The translations under genes and the position numbers were made by a program. Of a DNA stretch of 64,000 nucleotides, positions 46,755 to 54,850 are shown piece after piece. Positions within the stretch are counted from its first letter, which is position 1, and each line of letters starts with the position of its first letter. This stretch comes from Vagococcus fluvialis (GTDB taxonomy: Bacteria > Bacillota > Bacilli > Lactobacillales > Vagococcaceae), in NCBI RefSeq assembly GCF_003337315.1, contig NZ_QPJV01000007.1, positions 1 to 64,000 on the forward strand, read 5' to 3'. The notes beneath the pieces are model-generated. The model was not told where the DNA came from and made no database searches. It worked only from the letters and a program-made list of their open reading frames with translations.

Positions 46755-47546
46755 ATGGAGAAAACGAAAACAGCTAATGAAATAGTTAAGCTAGCTCGCC
46801 AAGCTGATCGAGTAACTTCCTTAGAATTCATCGACATGATTTTTGATTCTTTTATTGAACTTCATGGAGACAGATACTACGGAGATGATGGGGCTGTTGT
46901 TGGAGGCATCGCCTATCTTGATTCACTTCCAGTAACTGTTATAGGTGTTCAAAAGGGTAGAACTTTAGAAGAAAATATTGCAACTAATTTTGGTTCGCCA
47001 AGTCCAGAAGGTTACCGAAAATCTTTACGATTAATGAAACAAGCTGAAAAATTTAATCGACCAATTATTACATTTGTTAATACGCCAGGTGCTTTTTGTG
47101 GAATTGAAGCAGAAGAACGTGGTGAAGGAGAAGCAATTGCGAATAATCTTTATGAGATGAGTCAATTAAAAGTACCAGTCATTTCAATTTTTACTGGTGA
47201 AGGTGGTAGTGGTGGTGCTATTGGACTAGCCGTTGCTAATGAAGTTTGGATGTTAGAACATAGTATTTATTCTATTCTTTCACCTGAAGGATTTGCTTCT
47301 ATTCTTTGGAAAGATAGCTCAAGAGCAGAAGAAGCTGCAGAAATCATGAAATTAACATCTTATGATTTAAAAGAGTTACATGTAACAGAAAAAATCATTC
47401 CAGAAATGGATGGGGATACTAAAATTAGCCCAGAAGATTTGGCAATGACAATTAAAGATGAATTAATTGATAAACTAGCTGAGTTAAGACAATTAACAAG
47501 TGAAGAGCTAATTGAACAACGATATGAACGATTTAGAAAATTTTAA
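46755..47546 (+). CDS. accA: Acetyl-CoA carboxylase carboxyltransferase alpha subunit
   Basis: The 263-aa partner of AccD and last gene of the operon. Motifs include [57 protein letters not shown] and [12 protein letters not shown]. It is somewhat shorter than the E. coli protein (about 320 aa), as usual for lactic acid bacteria. The SD is AGAGAGG, and a terminator follows. Confidence 0.95.
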   Translation: MEKTKTANEIVKLARQADRVTSLEFIDMIFDSFIELHGDRYYGDDGAVVGGIAYLDSLPVTVIGVQKGRTLEENIATNFGSPSPEGYRKSLRLMKQAEKFNRPIITFVNTPGAFCGIEAEERGEGEAIANNLYEMSQLKVPVISIFTGEGGSGGAIGLAVANEVWMLEHSIYSILSPEGFASILWKDSSRAEEAAEIMKLTSYDLKELHVTEKIIPEMDGDTKISPEDLAMTIKDELIDKLAELRQLTSEELIEQRYERFRKF

Positions 47547-47590
47547 AGTCAAAAAAGAGTAAAAAGTTACTCTTTTTTTTGGCTTTTTTT
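47545..47590 (+). terminator. Terminator of the fab-acc operon
   Basis: Stem AAAAAAGAGTAA/TTACTCTTTTTT with a five-base loop, extended by GTC/GGC flanks, then a T-run. Confidence 0.85.
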
Positions 47591-47643
47591 ATGGATTTAT
47601 AGGTATAATGACTATACGTAAAAAATGAAAAGAGTGATTAAAA

Positions 47644-48954
47644 ATGAAGCCATTGTTATTTGGAACAAGTAAAATTAATGACCAAGGGATATTAGAAATT
47701 GGAGGAGTACAAGCAACGGATCTAGCAAAAGATTTTGGGACGCCATTATTTGTCTATGATACAGCTCTTATCAAAAAACAAGCTCAAGGATTTAAACAAA
47801 CCTTTGAAGAGTTAGGTGTTAAACACCGAGTGATATATGCCAGCAAAGCTTTTACCTCAAAAGCTATTTATCAGCTATTACAAAAAGAAGGCTTAGGTTT
47901 TGATGTTGTGTCTGATGGTGAGTTACATACAGCACTTGTGTCAGGTGTAAATCCAGACATGATAGAATTTCACGGGAACAATAAATCTTATTCAGAACTT
48001 TTAACAGCTGTTGAAGAAAAAGTAGGCATGATTGTTTTAGATAATTTTCATGAATTAGAGCTTTTAAAAGCTATTACAAAAGAAAAAAAACAAATACAAA
48101 AAGTCATGTTACGAGTAACACCAGGTGTGGATGCTCATACTCATGATTATATTTTAACCGGTCAGGAAGATTCAAAATTTGGTTTTGATGTGAAGAGTGG
48201 TCAAGCAGCCAATGCTTTTGAAAAAGTACAAGAAAGTCAATATTTACATCTTTCTGGTATTCATTGTCACATTGGTTCTCAAATTTTTGATACAACAGGT
48301 TTTTCATTTGCTACAGAAAAAATGCTTGAAATTTTAATGGATTGGCAAAAAAAGTATGATTATGTAGCTGAAATTCTAAACTTAGGTGGAGGATTTGGTG
48401 TTACTTATACATCTGAAGATCATCCGCTTCCTGCTAAAGACTATGTCAAACAAATGGTTGAGAAGGTTAAAGAAGAGTGTGATAGATTAGACTATCCATT
48501 GCCAGAAGTTTGGATTGAACCAGGACGTTCTATAGTTGCAGAAGCAGGGACAAGTCTTTACACAGTTGGTTCTAGAAAAGATGTAGAAGGTGTTAGAAAT
48601 TTTGTAGCAGTTGATGGTGGCATGGGAGATAATATTAGACCTGCTCTTTATGGTTCTAAGTACAATGCTTTCCTAGCTAATCGTGCCCTAGATGAACTAA
48701 CAGAAATTGTTACTTTAGTAGGAAAATACTGTGAAAGTGGCGACAAATTAATTGAAGATTTAAAATTACCTAAAGCAAAACCAAATGACTTAGTTGCTAT
48801 GACAACAACAGGAGCTTACGGCTATTCAATGGCAAGTAATTATAATAGAAATCAAAAACCAGCTGTTGTCTTTGTTGAAAATGGTAAAACTCAATTGGTT
48901 GTCAAAAGAGAAACGATTGAAGACGTGGCAAGATTTGATTTAGATTTGAAGTAA
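47644..48954 (+). CDS. lysA: Diaminopimelate decarboxylase
   Basis: PLP-dependent decarboxylation of meso-diaminopimelate to lysine. The 436-aa product has the fold-type III barrel with PLP-lysine in VIYASKAFTSKAI, HCHIGSQIFD, NLGGGFGVTY, EPGRSIVAEAGT and, near the C-terminus, TTGAYGYSMASNYN. It has its own -10-like TATAAT (47604-47609) and a weak SD (AAGAGTGA). Being a single gene here, it may supply lysine both for protein and for an L-Lys type peptidoglycan; the latter is inference from the group. Confidence 0.94.
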   Translation: MKPLLFGTSKINDQGILEIGGVQATDLAKDFGTPLFVYDTALIKKQAQGFKQTFEELGVKHRVIYASKAFTSKAIYQLLQKEGLGFDVVSDGELHTALVSGVNPDMIEFHGNNKSYSELLTAVEEKVGMIVLDNFHELELLKAITKEKKQIQKVMLRVTPGVDAHTHDYILTGQEDSKFGFDVKSGQAANAFEKVQESQYLHLSGIHCHIGSQIFDTTGFSFATEKMLEILMDWQKKYDYVAEILNLGGGFGVTYTSEDHPLPAKDYVKQMVEKVKEECDRLDYPLPEVWIEPGRSIVAEAGTSLYTVGSRKDVEGVRNFVAVDGGMGDNIRPALYGSKYNAFLANRALDELTEIVTLVGKYCESGDKLIEDLKLPKAKPNDLVAMTTTGAYGYSMASNYNRNQKPAVVFVENGKTQLVVKRETIEDVARFDLDLK

Positions 48955-49023
48955 GGAATATAGATTTACAAATTAATTCTCATCGGTTATGATGAAGACA
49001 ATGTGAGAGAGGAGTGTTGCTCA

Positions 49024-49356
49024 ATGAGTGAAAGATGGTCAGAAGAAGAATTAGAGGATATTAAAGAAGATATTGTAGCCTCTTTAGAATCAGTAATTGA
49101 TCCTGAATTAGGAATTGATATTGTCAACCTAGGACTTATATATGAAGTGAATTTAGATGATGATGGTTATTGTGAAGTCAAAATGACTTTAACAACAATG
49201 GGCTGTCCACTAGCAGACGTCATCACAGAACAAATCCACCAAGCAGTCAGTGAAGTGGATGAGGTGGAAAAAGTAGAAGTAAAACTTGTTTGGTATCCGG
49301 CATGGACGACAGATAGAATGAGTCGATATGCTAGGATTTCTTTAGGGATTAAGTAG
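49024..49356 (+). CDS. DUF59/MIP18-family metal-sulfur cluster assembly protein (SufT-like)
   Basis: The 110-aa protein of the MIP18/PaaD/SufT family has the conserved core VIDPELGIDIVNLGLIYEV and the reactive-cysteine segment TTMGCPLADVI. Members help load or mature Fe-S proteins. The start is ATG at 49024, nine bases after GGAG; an upstream in-frame start at 49003 lies before that SD. It stands alone about 70 bases after lysA. Confidence 0.85.
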   Translation: MSERWSEEELEDIKEDIVASLESVIDPELGIDIVNLGLIYEVNLDDDGYCEVKMTLTTMGCPLADVITEQIHQAVSEVDEVEKVEVKLVWYPAWTTDRMSRYARISLGIK

Positions 49357-49426
49357 TTTAAACTTGTTTTTTGAGTTTATAGATACTTTACATATGTTTA
49401 AGAAACAGACTGAATATCACAATAAT

Positions 49427-49468
49427 AACTCTTTTATCAATTTTTAAAATTGATGAATGAGTTTTTTT
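49427..49468 (+). terminator. Terminator after the DUF59 gene
   Basis: Arms AACTC...ATCAATTTT and AAAATTGAT...GAGTT with a four-by-four internal loop, then seven T. It lies about 70 bases after the stop codon. Confidence 0.6.
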
Positions 49469-49531
49469 GTATGTAAAAAAGAGCTATTAATAAATTATTA
49501 TGATTATTTCTCAAGTATTTAGAATAAAAAT

Positions 49532-49573
49532 AAAAGTACCTAAACCATTTAACAGTTTAGGTACTTTTTTTAT
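49532..49573. terminator. Terminator of the 178-aa unknown gene
   Basis: Stem AAAAGTACCTAAAC/GTTTAGGTACTTTT with a seven-base loop; T-rich on the right, A-rich on the left, so usable in both directions. Confidence 0.8.
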
Positions 49574-50106
49574 TTAATATTTTGAAATGTATCAAGATGA
49601 ATTAAATGCAGTGATTCAGACATCTTAACATGATTATTAAATGAAAACTTTGCAGTTAAATTAGGTAAAGAGTTAAATAAGTAAATCTCTTCATTTTTAG
49701 GATCAAGCGAAATTTCATAACTTTCGTAATAATCAGATAAGTTATCAATCGTTTTCAAATATTGTTCTACGTTTATGGCGTCTTTAATGAGTGACATAAA
49801 GCTATCTTTGATATGGTCCACGATACTAAAATCAATAGTGCCATCTTTTAAAATATTATTATCATAAAAATAAGTATCAGCTTGTTCACTTGTATCATGG
49901 ATTAGCATATTGTCGACATAATATTTATAATTCCAACAAACCATGTCATATAAGCATTCTTCATTAGATAATTTTTCATTATCTAACCAAATTGTAAATT
50001 CAATGTTTGTTCGATTTAATTGTTTTTCTTTTTCTACTTCAATTATTTCTTTTAAGTTGTTTAATTTTAATGTTAGCAAATCATATTCTTGTGAGTTTAA
50101 GCACAT
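49570..50106 (-). CDS. Hypothetical protein, 178 aa
   Basis: I do not recognise this protein. It is soluble, acidic and rich in Asn, Asp, Tyr and Leu, without a signal peptide or transmembrane helix. An N-terminal helix (about 5-30) is followed by mixed alpha/beta sequence with NIEFTIWLDNEKLSNEECLYDM and a C-terminal EEIYLFNSLPNLTAKFSF strand region. The start ATG has CGGAGG eight bases upstream, and a good terminator follows, so it is a genuine gene. The single minus-strand orientation between unrelated genes and the lower coding regularity suggest an accessory gene. Confidence 0.7.
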   Translation of the reverse strand: MCLNSQEYDLLTLKLNNLKEIIEVEKEKQLNRTNIEFTIWLDNEKLSNEECLYDMVCWNYKYYVDNMLIHDTSEQADTYFYDNNILKDGTIDFSIVDHIKDSFMSLIKDAINVEQYLKTIDNLSDYYESYEISLDPKNEEIYLFNSLPNLTAKFSFNNHVKMSESLHLIHLDTFQNIK

Positions 50107-50264
50107 GTTAGGGGCCTCCGAAAATAAATTATTGTTCGATTTATTTTACAGTCTAATGAAAAATTTGATTATTTATTTTTCGTCATTTTTATACAATAAA
50201 AAATAAAATAAAAGCTTAAAATTATTGTAAAATAAGTGGATTATTATTAGACTAGGAGCATTTT

Positions 50265-50606
50265 ATGAGGAAGATATATTTTTCAATACTATTAATTGTT
50301 TTCTCTATTTCCATGGTTCAAGATATAGGGATTGCTTCAGAATCAAAACTAAAATTAAGTGTTCCATTAAATGATTGTACAGAGATTATTAAAGGAAATT
50401 ATAAATTTATGACTTTGGTAAATGATGAAGATGCCACATACAATTTTACGGACTCAAAAGAGAACCTGGAAGAATTTACTGAAAAAAATAAAGTTGTTAC
50501 TAAAGTAGAAGATAAGTCGACTACTTCAGTAACTATGTTTTTAGTTTTTATCATAGTTGCTAATGTACTTGGTTTATTAATTTATTTTGTAAAAAGAAAG
50601 GGATAG
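50265..50606 (+). CDS. Hypothetical secreted or cell-surface protein with C-terminal anchor
   Basis: The 113-aa protein has an N-terminal signal-like helix (residues 4-24, IYFSILLIVFSISMVQDIGIA), about 60 mainly polar residues outside the membrane and a C-terminal transmembrane helix (about 89-108) followed by KRKG. It lacks an LPxTG motif, so it is probably a type I membrane protein. No known domain is seen. The RBS is TAGGAG. It lies 46 bases before another unknown gene and upstream of the Mga-like regulator. Confidence 0.6.
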   Translation: MRKIYFSILLIVFSISMVQDIGIASESKLKLSVPLNDCTEIIKGNYKFMTLVNDEDATYNFTDSKENLEEFTEKNKVVTKVEDKSTTSVTMFLVFIIVANVLGLLIYFVKRKG

Positions 50607-50652
50607 GTCTAACCTATGGCTTTTACTGATTTTAATAAGGGAGATAATTCAT

Positions 50653-51084
50653 ATGCTTTTTAGAGACAACTATTTTTTTAAGCATAAACATAAACTTGTA
50701 AAGGTGAGTATTGCTTCTGATAAATGGAATCACCATTTTAATAAAACTTTGATTATTCCTAAAAAAACAACTGAAAAAGAATTGAAAGAAATTTTAGAAC
50801 AATCTTTAGGTCCACTTGAAATAATATCAATTATTGAGGAGAGAGTTTTATGCTTAATTAACCCAGAAGAAGAAATGGTACGACGAAATGAAAAAAATAT
50901 TATTGATGATGTCTGGAAAGATGGTATTGAATTTAGTGTTGCTGTATATTTTTCAAGAAAGAAAACAGCTTATTTTTCAATAGTTGGAGATTGGAAAACT
51001 ACTGAATCTGAAATAAGAGAATTAATGTCATTCTTATGTCTTGATGTATACGAAGTACATGTGGATGAAATTGGAGATTGCTAG
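50653..51084 (+). CDS. Hypothetical protein, 143 aa
   Basis: Unrecognised. Predicted soluble, basic at the N-terminus (FFKHKHKLVKVSIASDKW) and acidic at the C-terminus; alpha/beta pattern with helices TTEKELKEILEQSL and TTESEIRELMSFLC. No signal peptide or membrane segment. RBS AAGGGAGA. It may be co-transcribed with the 113-aa gene; it ends about 80 bases before the Mga-like regulator, with the regulator's own promoter in the gap. Confidence 0.6.
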   Translation: MLFRDNYFFKHKHKLVKVSIASDKWNHHFNKTLIIPKKTTEKELKEILEQSLGPLEIISIIEERVLCLINPEEEMVRRNEKNIIDDVWKDGIEFSVAVYFSRKKTAYFSIVGDWKTTESEIRELMSFLCLDVYEVHVDEIGDC

Positions 51085-51123
51085 GTTAAAAGAGAATAGT
51101 TATTGTAAAAAATTCACTAAAAC

Positions 51124-51138
51124 TTGTTATACTAACAA
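51124..51138 (+). promoter_or_regulatory. Palindrome over the promoter of the Mga-like regulator
   Basis: TTGTTA-TAC-TAACAA, a perfect inverted repeat with a three-base centre. It contains the extended -10 TGTTATACT (51125-51133), so a protein bound here would cover the promoter. Autoregulation is inference. Confidence 0.5.
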
Positions 51139-51165
51139 TATACTATCGCAAAGGAAGAAAACCTG

Positions 51166-52662
51166 ATGCAAAATAAATGGGAAAGATTTTTATTATCAAA
51201 AAAACAGGTGCTTAAATTAGAAATATTTTCAATGTTTGTTAAAGAAAATCATATTACTTTATTAATGGTGGAAGAAAAGTTTAATATTACGAAAAGAGTT
51301 GCAAAGAGTCTATTAAAAGAACTAAGTGAAGAAATTAATGATGTGGAAGGTAATGAAACTTTTCAGCTAATACACAGAGATCATAATTATTACATAGGTC
51401 CAATTTTTGACAGTATTATCTATTCGAATACTTACTATACTATTAGAACTAACTACTATCAAAATTCATCTTTATTTTTAGTTATGATGTATATCTTAGA
51501 AAAGAGAAAGAGTTCGGTAGCGGAAATATCTAATGAACTTGTATATAGCCAATCGTACTCTTACAAATTAGTAGATTCGATAAATGAATTTTTAGAAGAC
51601 ATGGAAGTCCAAGTAACCATTCAAAAAAATGATAATGGCATAGAACTAGTTGGAGTAGAAACTGAAATTCGTTTGATGCATTATTATTGCTGTATATTTG
51701 GTTATAGTACTTTTGAGTGGCCGTTTCAATCGTTTACGCAAAGTAAAATTGAAGTACTACAAAATTTTACCAATTATATGAGAGATAGAGTATTCTCTAA
51801 AAATAGCAAGATTAAACGTTCAATCATAGATTCGATTTATATGATGGCTATTGAAAAGGGAAAGAAAACAGAGCGATTTGACGATGCTTCACTTGAAATT
51901 TTTTCATTACTCAAAGATGGAATACAATTAAAATCATTAATCAATTACATGAAGAACAATACGTCATTAAATGAAAATGATATTGAGTATGAATTATGTA
52001 ATTTATTATTTTTGGTTAATCATATATTACCTGAGTATTTGACGATGGAAGAAAAAATTATTTTAGGAGCAAAATTTTCTGAATTAAAAAATAATAAAGT
52101 TGTAGATTTAGCTTTGAAAGCATTAGACGTTCTACCCGAATTCAGTTTTGTTTCATTAGAAAGTAAAAATTATTTTATTTTTGAGTTGGTCGTGAGAGCC
52201 ATAACATTTAAATATTTTTCAATGTGGAAATTTAGTTTAGAGTTTTCTATGAGGGAGTTTCCGTTAGAAATCCAAAGGGAATCATTTAATCAGTTATCAG
52301 AGATATACAGTGAATATTTAGAAAGTGATTCTCTTAATTATTATGTACGGAGGATAGTTGAAATTTCATCTCCTTTTGTACTATTTAAATATGGAAGCTC
52401 TATTAAGGTCTATACAGAATTTACTTATAAACCACACTTTAAATTAATTCTCGAATCAACTATCTTGTTCTCCTATAAAGAAAATGCAATTGAGATAGTA
52501 CATGACATCAATGATGCAGATGTTGTCATTTCAGATAGTTACCCAAATGTGGAAGATATTGAGTATTTTTACTTTTCAGACATTTATGTAAAACAAAATT
52601 GGGAAGAGTTAAATAGTTTCCTTCAAAAGAAAATGTTACAACGAGGTTTTAAACCTGTATAA
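51166..52662 (+). CDS. Mga-like helix-turn-helix transcriptional regulator
   Basis: The 498-aa protein is of the Mga/AtxA/PRD-containing virulence regulator type. Two N-terminal winged helices (residues 15-65, ITLLMVEEKFNITKRVAKSLLKEL; and about 105-150, SSVAEISNELVYSQSYSYKLVDSINEFL) precede a helical Mga/PRD-like region (about 165-400) and a C-terminal EIIB-like domain (about 410-495). Such proteins usually activate surface-protein genes. RBS AAAGGAAG. It has its own promoter and a strong terminator. The neighbours include a small surface protein, which could be a target. Confidence 0.75.
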   Translation: MQNKWERFLLSKKQVLKLEIFSMFVKENHITLLMVEEKFNITKRVAKSLLKELSEEINDVEGNETFQLIHRDHNYYIGPIFDSIIYSNTYYTIRTNYYQNSSLFLVMMYILEKRKSSVAEISNELVYSQSYSYKLVDSINEFLEDMEVQVTIQKNDNGIELVGVETEIRLMHYYCCIFGYSTFEWPFQSFTQSKIEVLQNFTNYMRDRVFSKNSKIKRSIIDSIYMMAIEKGKKTERFDDASLEIFSLLKDGIQLKSLINYMKNNTSLNENDIEYELCNLLFLVNHILPEYLTMEEKIILGAKFSELKNNKVVDLALKALDVLPEFSFVSLESKNYFIFELVVRAITFKYFSMWKFSLEFSMREFPLEIQRESFNQLSEIYSEYLESDSLNYYVRRIVEISSPFVLFKYGSSIKVYTEFTYKPHFKLILESTILFSYKENAIEIVHDINDADVVISDSYPNVEDIEYFYFSDIYVKQNWEELNSFLQKKMLQRGFKPV

Positions 52663-52670
52663 AATAATTA

Positions 52671-52732
52671 GTCATGGTGTTTTAAATATTATTATGTTGG
52701 ATGATAATATTTAAAATACTGTGGCTTTTTTA
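52671..52732 (+). terminator. Terminator of the Mga-like gene
   Basis: A 21-bp stem (52671-52691 with 52705-52725) with several G-U pairs and a 13-base loop, then six T. The wobble pairs are all on one strand, so it works best in the plus direction. Confidence 0.75.
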
Positions 52733-52867
52733 TATATTTTTAGTTATTTTAAATTAAACTTTGATATACTAATTCGATTTAGTGATACACTAAAGGAAAT
52801 ACCCAAAAGTAAAAAGAAGTAGACATACAGGAATAATTAATAAGAAATTAGAAAAGAGGTATTTAAA

Positions 52868-53317
52868 ATGAAATGGTATGAAAATAGAATCTTGTCAGCA
52901 AAAAATGGAACGAATCCTATGGTCATTAAGGAACTCAAAGGCGGATATGTTGTATTCGGGGATGTTCAATTCTTACCAGGCTATTGCGTACTTCTACCTA
53001 AAAAGGAAATCAACTCATTAAATGACTTAACTTTAATCGAAAGAGAGCAATATTTGTTAGATATGTCTATTGTTGGTGATGCTCTTTTAGAAGTTTGTCA
53101 GCCTTTAAGAATTAATTATGATATTTTAGGGAATACAGATAATTATTTACATGCTCACATATTTCCTAGATATGAATGGGAACATGAATCTCAAAGAAAA
53201 ATGCCTGTATGGCTATATGACAAATCAAATTGGTCAAACAAAGAGACTGCATACGATTCTAAAAAGCATGATAACTTGAGAAACAGAATATTAAAATATT
53301 TAGAAGATAACTATTAA
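52868..53317 (+). CDS. HIT-like protein (histidine triad superfamily)
   Basis: The 149-aa protein has a HIT-like core (PGYCVLLPKKEINSLNDL ... LRINYDILGNTDNYLHAHIFPRYEWE). The motif LHAHIFPR gives two of the usual histidines. HIT enzymes hydrolyse or transfer nucleotide monophosphates. A leader of about 80 bases follows a possible promoter near 52761. RBS AAAAGAGGT. It is followed after 19 bases by a histidine phosphatase, so the two are probably co-transcribed. Confidence 0.72.
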   Translation: MKWYENRILSAKNGTNPMVIKELKGGYVVFGDVQFLPGYCVLLPKKEINSLNDLTLIEREQYLLDMSIVGDALLEVCQPLRINYDILGNTDNYLHAHIFPRYEWEHESQRKMPVWLYDKSNWSNKETAYDSKKHDNLRNRILKYLEDNY

Positions 53318-53336
53318 ATGTATAAGAGGTAATGAG

Positions 53337-53888
53337 ATGAGAAATATTTATTTTGTAAGACATTCACTAAGAGATTTTACCATCAGAGATGATAGAAATG
53401 TTCCTTTAACTAGTGACGGCAAAAATCTAGCTAGGAAATTAGTACCTTTTTTCTTAGATAAAAATATAGAAAAAATTTATACAAGTCCTTATTTAAGAGC
53501 TGTTCAAACCATTGAGCCAGTAGCAAGTCAACTCAATATAGAACCTGTACTATTTGAAGATTTAAGGGAAAGAAATGTAGGAAAATGGGTAGAGAATTTT
53601 TCAGAATTTAGTAGAAACCAATGGAATGATTTTGATTCTAAATTAGAGGATGGAGAATCATTAAATGAAGTTAAAAAAAGAATGCTGGCTACTTATAATG
53701 ATATATTGAGAGAACAGGATTCTAATGTGATAATTAGCGGTCATGGAACTTCCTTAGCGATATTATTTCATGAAATTACAGAAGGAAAATTCGGTTTCCG
53801 AGAATTTAATGAGATGAAAATGCCTGATATTTATTGTGTAAGCTTTAACGATAATAGAATAGTAAAGTTTGAACACAAAATGATTTAG
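53337..53888 (+). CDS. Histidine phosphatase family protein (phosphoglycerate-mutase-like)
   Basis: The 183-aa phosphatase of the branch-1 histidine phosphatase superfamily has N-terminal catalytic motif VRHSLRDF (RHS instead of the usual RHG), LTSDGKNLARKL, TSPYLRAVQT and the second catalytic His in ISGHGTSLA. The substrate is unknown. SD AGAGGTAATG is close to the start. It follows the HIT gene and precedes a small membrane protein. Confidence 0.82.
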   Translation: MRNIYFVRHSLRDFTIRDDRNVPLTSDGKNLARKLVPFFLDKNIEKIYTSPYLRAVQTIEPVASQLNIEPVLFEDLRERNVGKWVENFSEFSRNQWNDFDSKLEDGESLNEVKKRMLATYNDILREQDSNVIISGHGTSLAILFHEITEGKFGFREFNEMKMPDIYCVSFNDNRIVKFEHKMI

Positions 53889-53923
53889 AGGTTATGTGAA
53901 TTTAAAATTGATTGGAGAATAAA

Positions 53924-54196
53924 ATGAAAAAAATATTGAGAAGCAAAAGTATTTTATTACTAGAAATTTTATTATTGGTACTTTCAATTTGGAGCTATTT
54001 TTATCCCTGGGAGTATAAATACTCGTGGGAAATTTCGATGTCTAATCCAACAATTACTAGTATTTTTCTGTTAACTCTAATTTCAACTACTATTTTGGCA
54101 ATGATCGAGAAGAATAAGTTGATCTTAATAAGTAATTTAATAGTAATTATAGTTTTTGTGGTTTCATTTGTTTCTATTAATCTCTACTTGGAATAA
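53924..54196 (+). CDS. Small membrane protein, 90 aa
   Basis: No family recognised. Three predicted transmembrane helices (about 9-25, 41-59 and 63-85) with a short extracytoplasmic loop (YPWEYKYSWEISMS). The start is ATG at 53924, six bases after TTGGAG; an in-frame TTG at 53912 is part of that SD. It lies in the same direction and close to the phosphatase gene. Confidence 0.6.
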   Translation: MKKILRSKSILLLEILLLVLSIWSYFYPWEYKYSWEISMSNPTITSIFLLTLISTTILAMIEKNKLILISNLIVIIVFVVSFVSINLYLE

Positions 54197-54239
54197 TTTT
54201 TAATTTAATTTTTTTAAGTAATATAAAAGGAGTTTTTAC

Positions 54240-54692
54240 ATGTCAATATCTTTTGAACTATTAGATGCAAGTAATAAAGAATGGGATAATGTTGCTAATC
54301 AAATTTCTCAGGTTACTTGGAGAGCAGGAAAGTTCTTATCAGAAAAAATGCACTCTAATTATTTTACAGATTGGGAAAGAGTGATTGTTGGAAGAAGTAG
54401 TGAAGGAAAATTAACATCCTTTTGTGTTGTTAGTAAAAAAGATGGTTTAACTGACAATAGAATTTCGCCCTTTATTGCTTATGTATTTGTTTCTGAGGAA
54501 TATCATGGGTATCGTTTGTCAGAAGAGCTATTAAACATAGCGGTAAACTATTTAAAGGAGCAGCAGTTTAAAGTAGCTTTTATCGTCAGTGGAGAAATTG
54601 GTTTGTATGAGAAATATGGCTATAAAAAGCTCAAAAATCGTACGACAATACATGGAGATATTGAAAATTTATTTGAAAAACATCTTAAATAA
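54240..54692 (+). CDS. GNAT-family N-acetyltransferase
   Basis: The 150-aa acetyltransferase has a GNAT core: beta-strand FIAYVFVSEEYHGYRLSEELL (acetyl-CoA loop in a variant form, HGYRLSEE) and C-terminal ISGEIGLYEKYGYKK-like motif (VSGEIGLYEKYGYKK). The substrate is unknown. RBS AAAGGAG. It is last in the HIT-phosphatase-membrane protein series and is followed by a terminator. Confidence 0.75.
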   Translation: MSISFELLDASNKEWDNVANQISQVTWRAGKFLSEKMHSNYFTDWERVIVGRSSEGKLTSFCVVSKKDGLTDNRISPFIAYVFVSEEYHGYRLSEELLNIAVNYLKEQQFKVAFIVSGEIGLYEKYGYKKLKNRTTIHGDIENLFEKHLK

Positions 54693-54698
54693 ATAGGT

Positions 54699-54734
54699 AA
54701 CACTTTCATTATTTTATTAATGAAGGTGTTTTTT
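54699..54734 (+). terminator. Terminator after the GNAT gene
   Basis: Stem AACACTTTCATTA/TAATGAAGGTGTT with one G-T pair and a five-base loop, followed by T-run. Confidence 0.8.
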
Positions 54735-54774
54735 ATATAGGGGTTATTTATTCTAAATGAATAGAAAAAACGAT

Positions 54775-54788
54775 TGTTACCGATAACA
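54775..54788 (+). promoter_or_regulatory. Putative MalR operator, pullulanase promoter
   Basis: TGTTACCGATAACA, the reverse-orientation match to the sites before malL and mdxE. Its centre lies 9.5 bp before the proposed -35, which is one helical turn closer than at the other two promoters. Confidence 0.65.
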
Positions 54789-54790
54789 TA

Positions 54791-54819
54791 TTGAAGCGCT
54801 TTCTTAAGTTTGTTATACC
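54791..54819 (+). promoter_or_regulatory. Pullulanase promoter with overlapping cre
   Basis: -35 TTGAAG (54791-54796), 17 bp, -10 TATACC (54814-54819) with an extended TG at 54811-54812. The core AAGCGCTTTC across the -35 matches cre at 14 of 15 positions (54790-54804), so CcpA repression is likely. Confidence 0.6.
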
Positions 54820-54850
54820 TATAAGTAGTTATATAAAGGAGTGGTAGCTT

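Noticed and set aside
50225-50253. Promoter TTGTAA-17-TAGACT for the 113-aa gene
   Set aside because: Its expected start point would fall at or after the Shine-Dalgarno sequence of that gene, so it cannot supply a normal leader.
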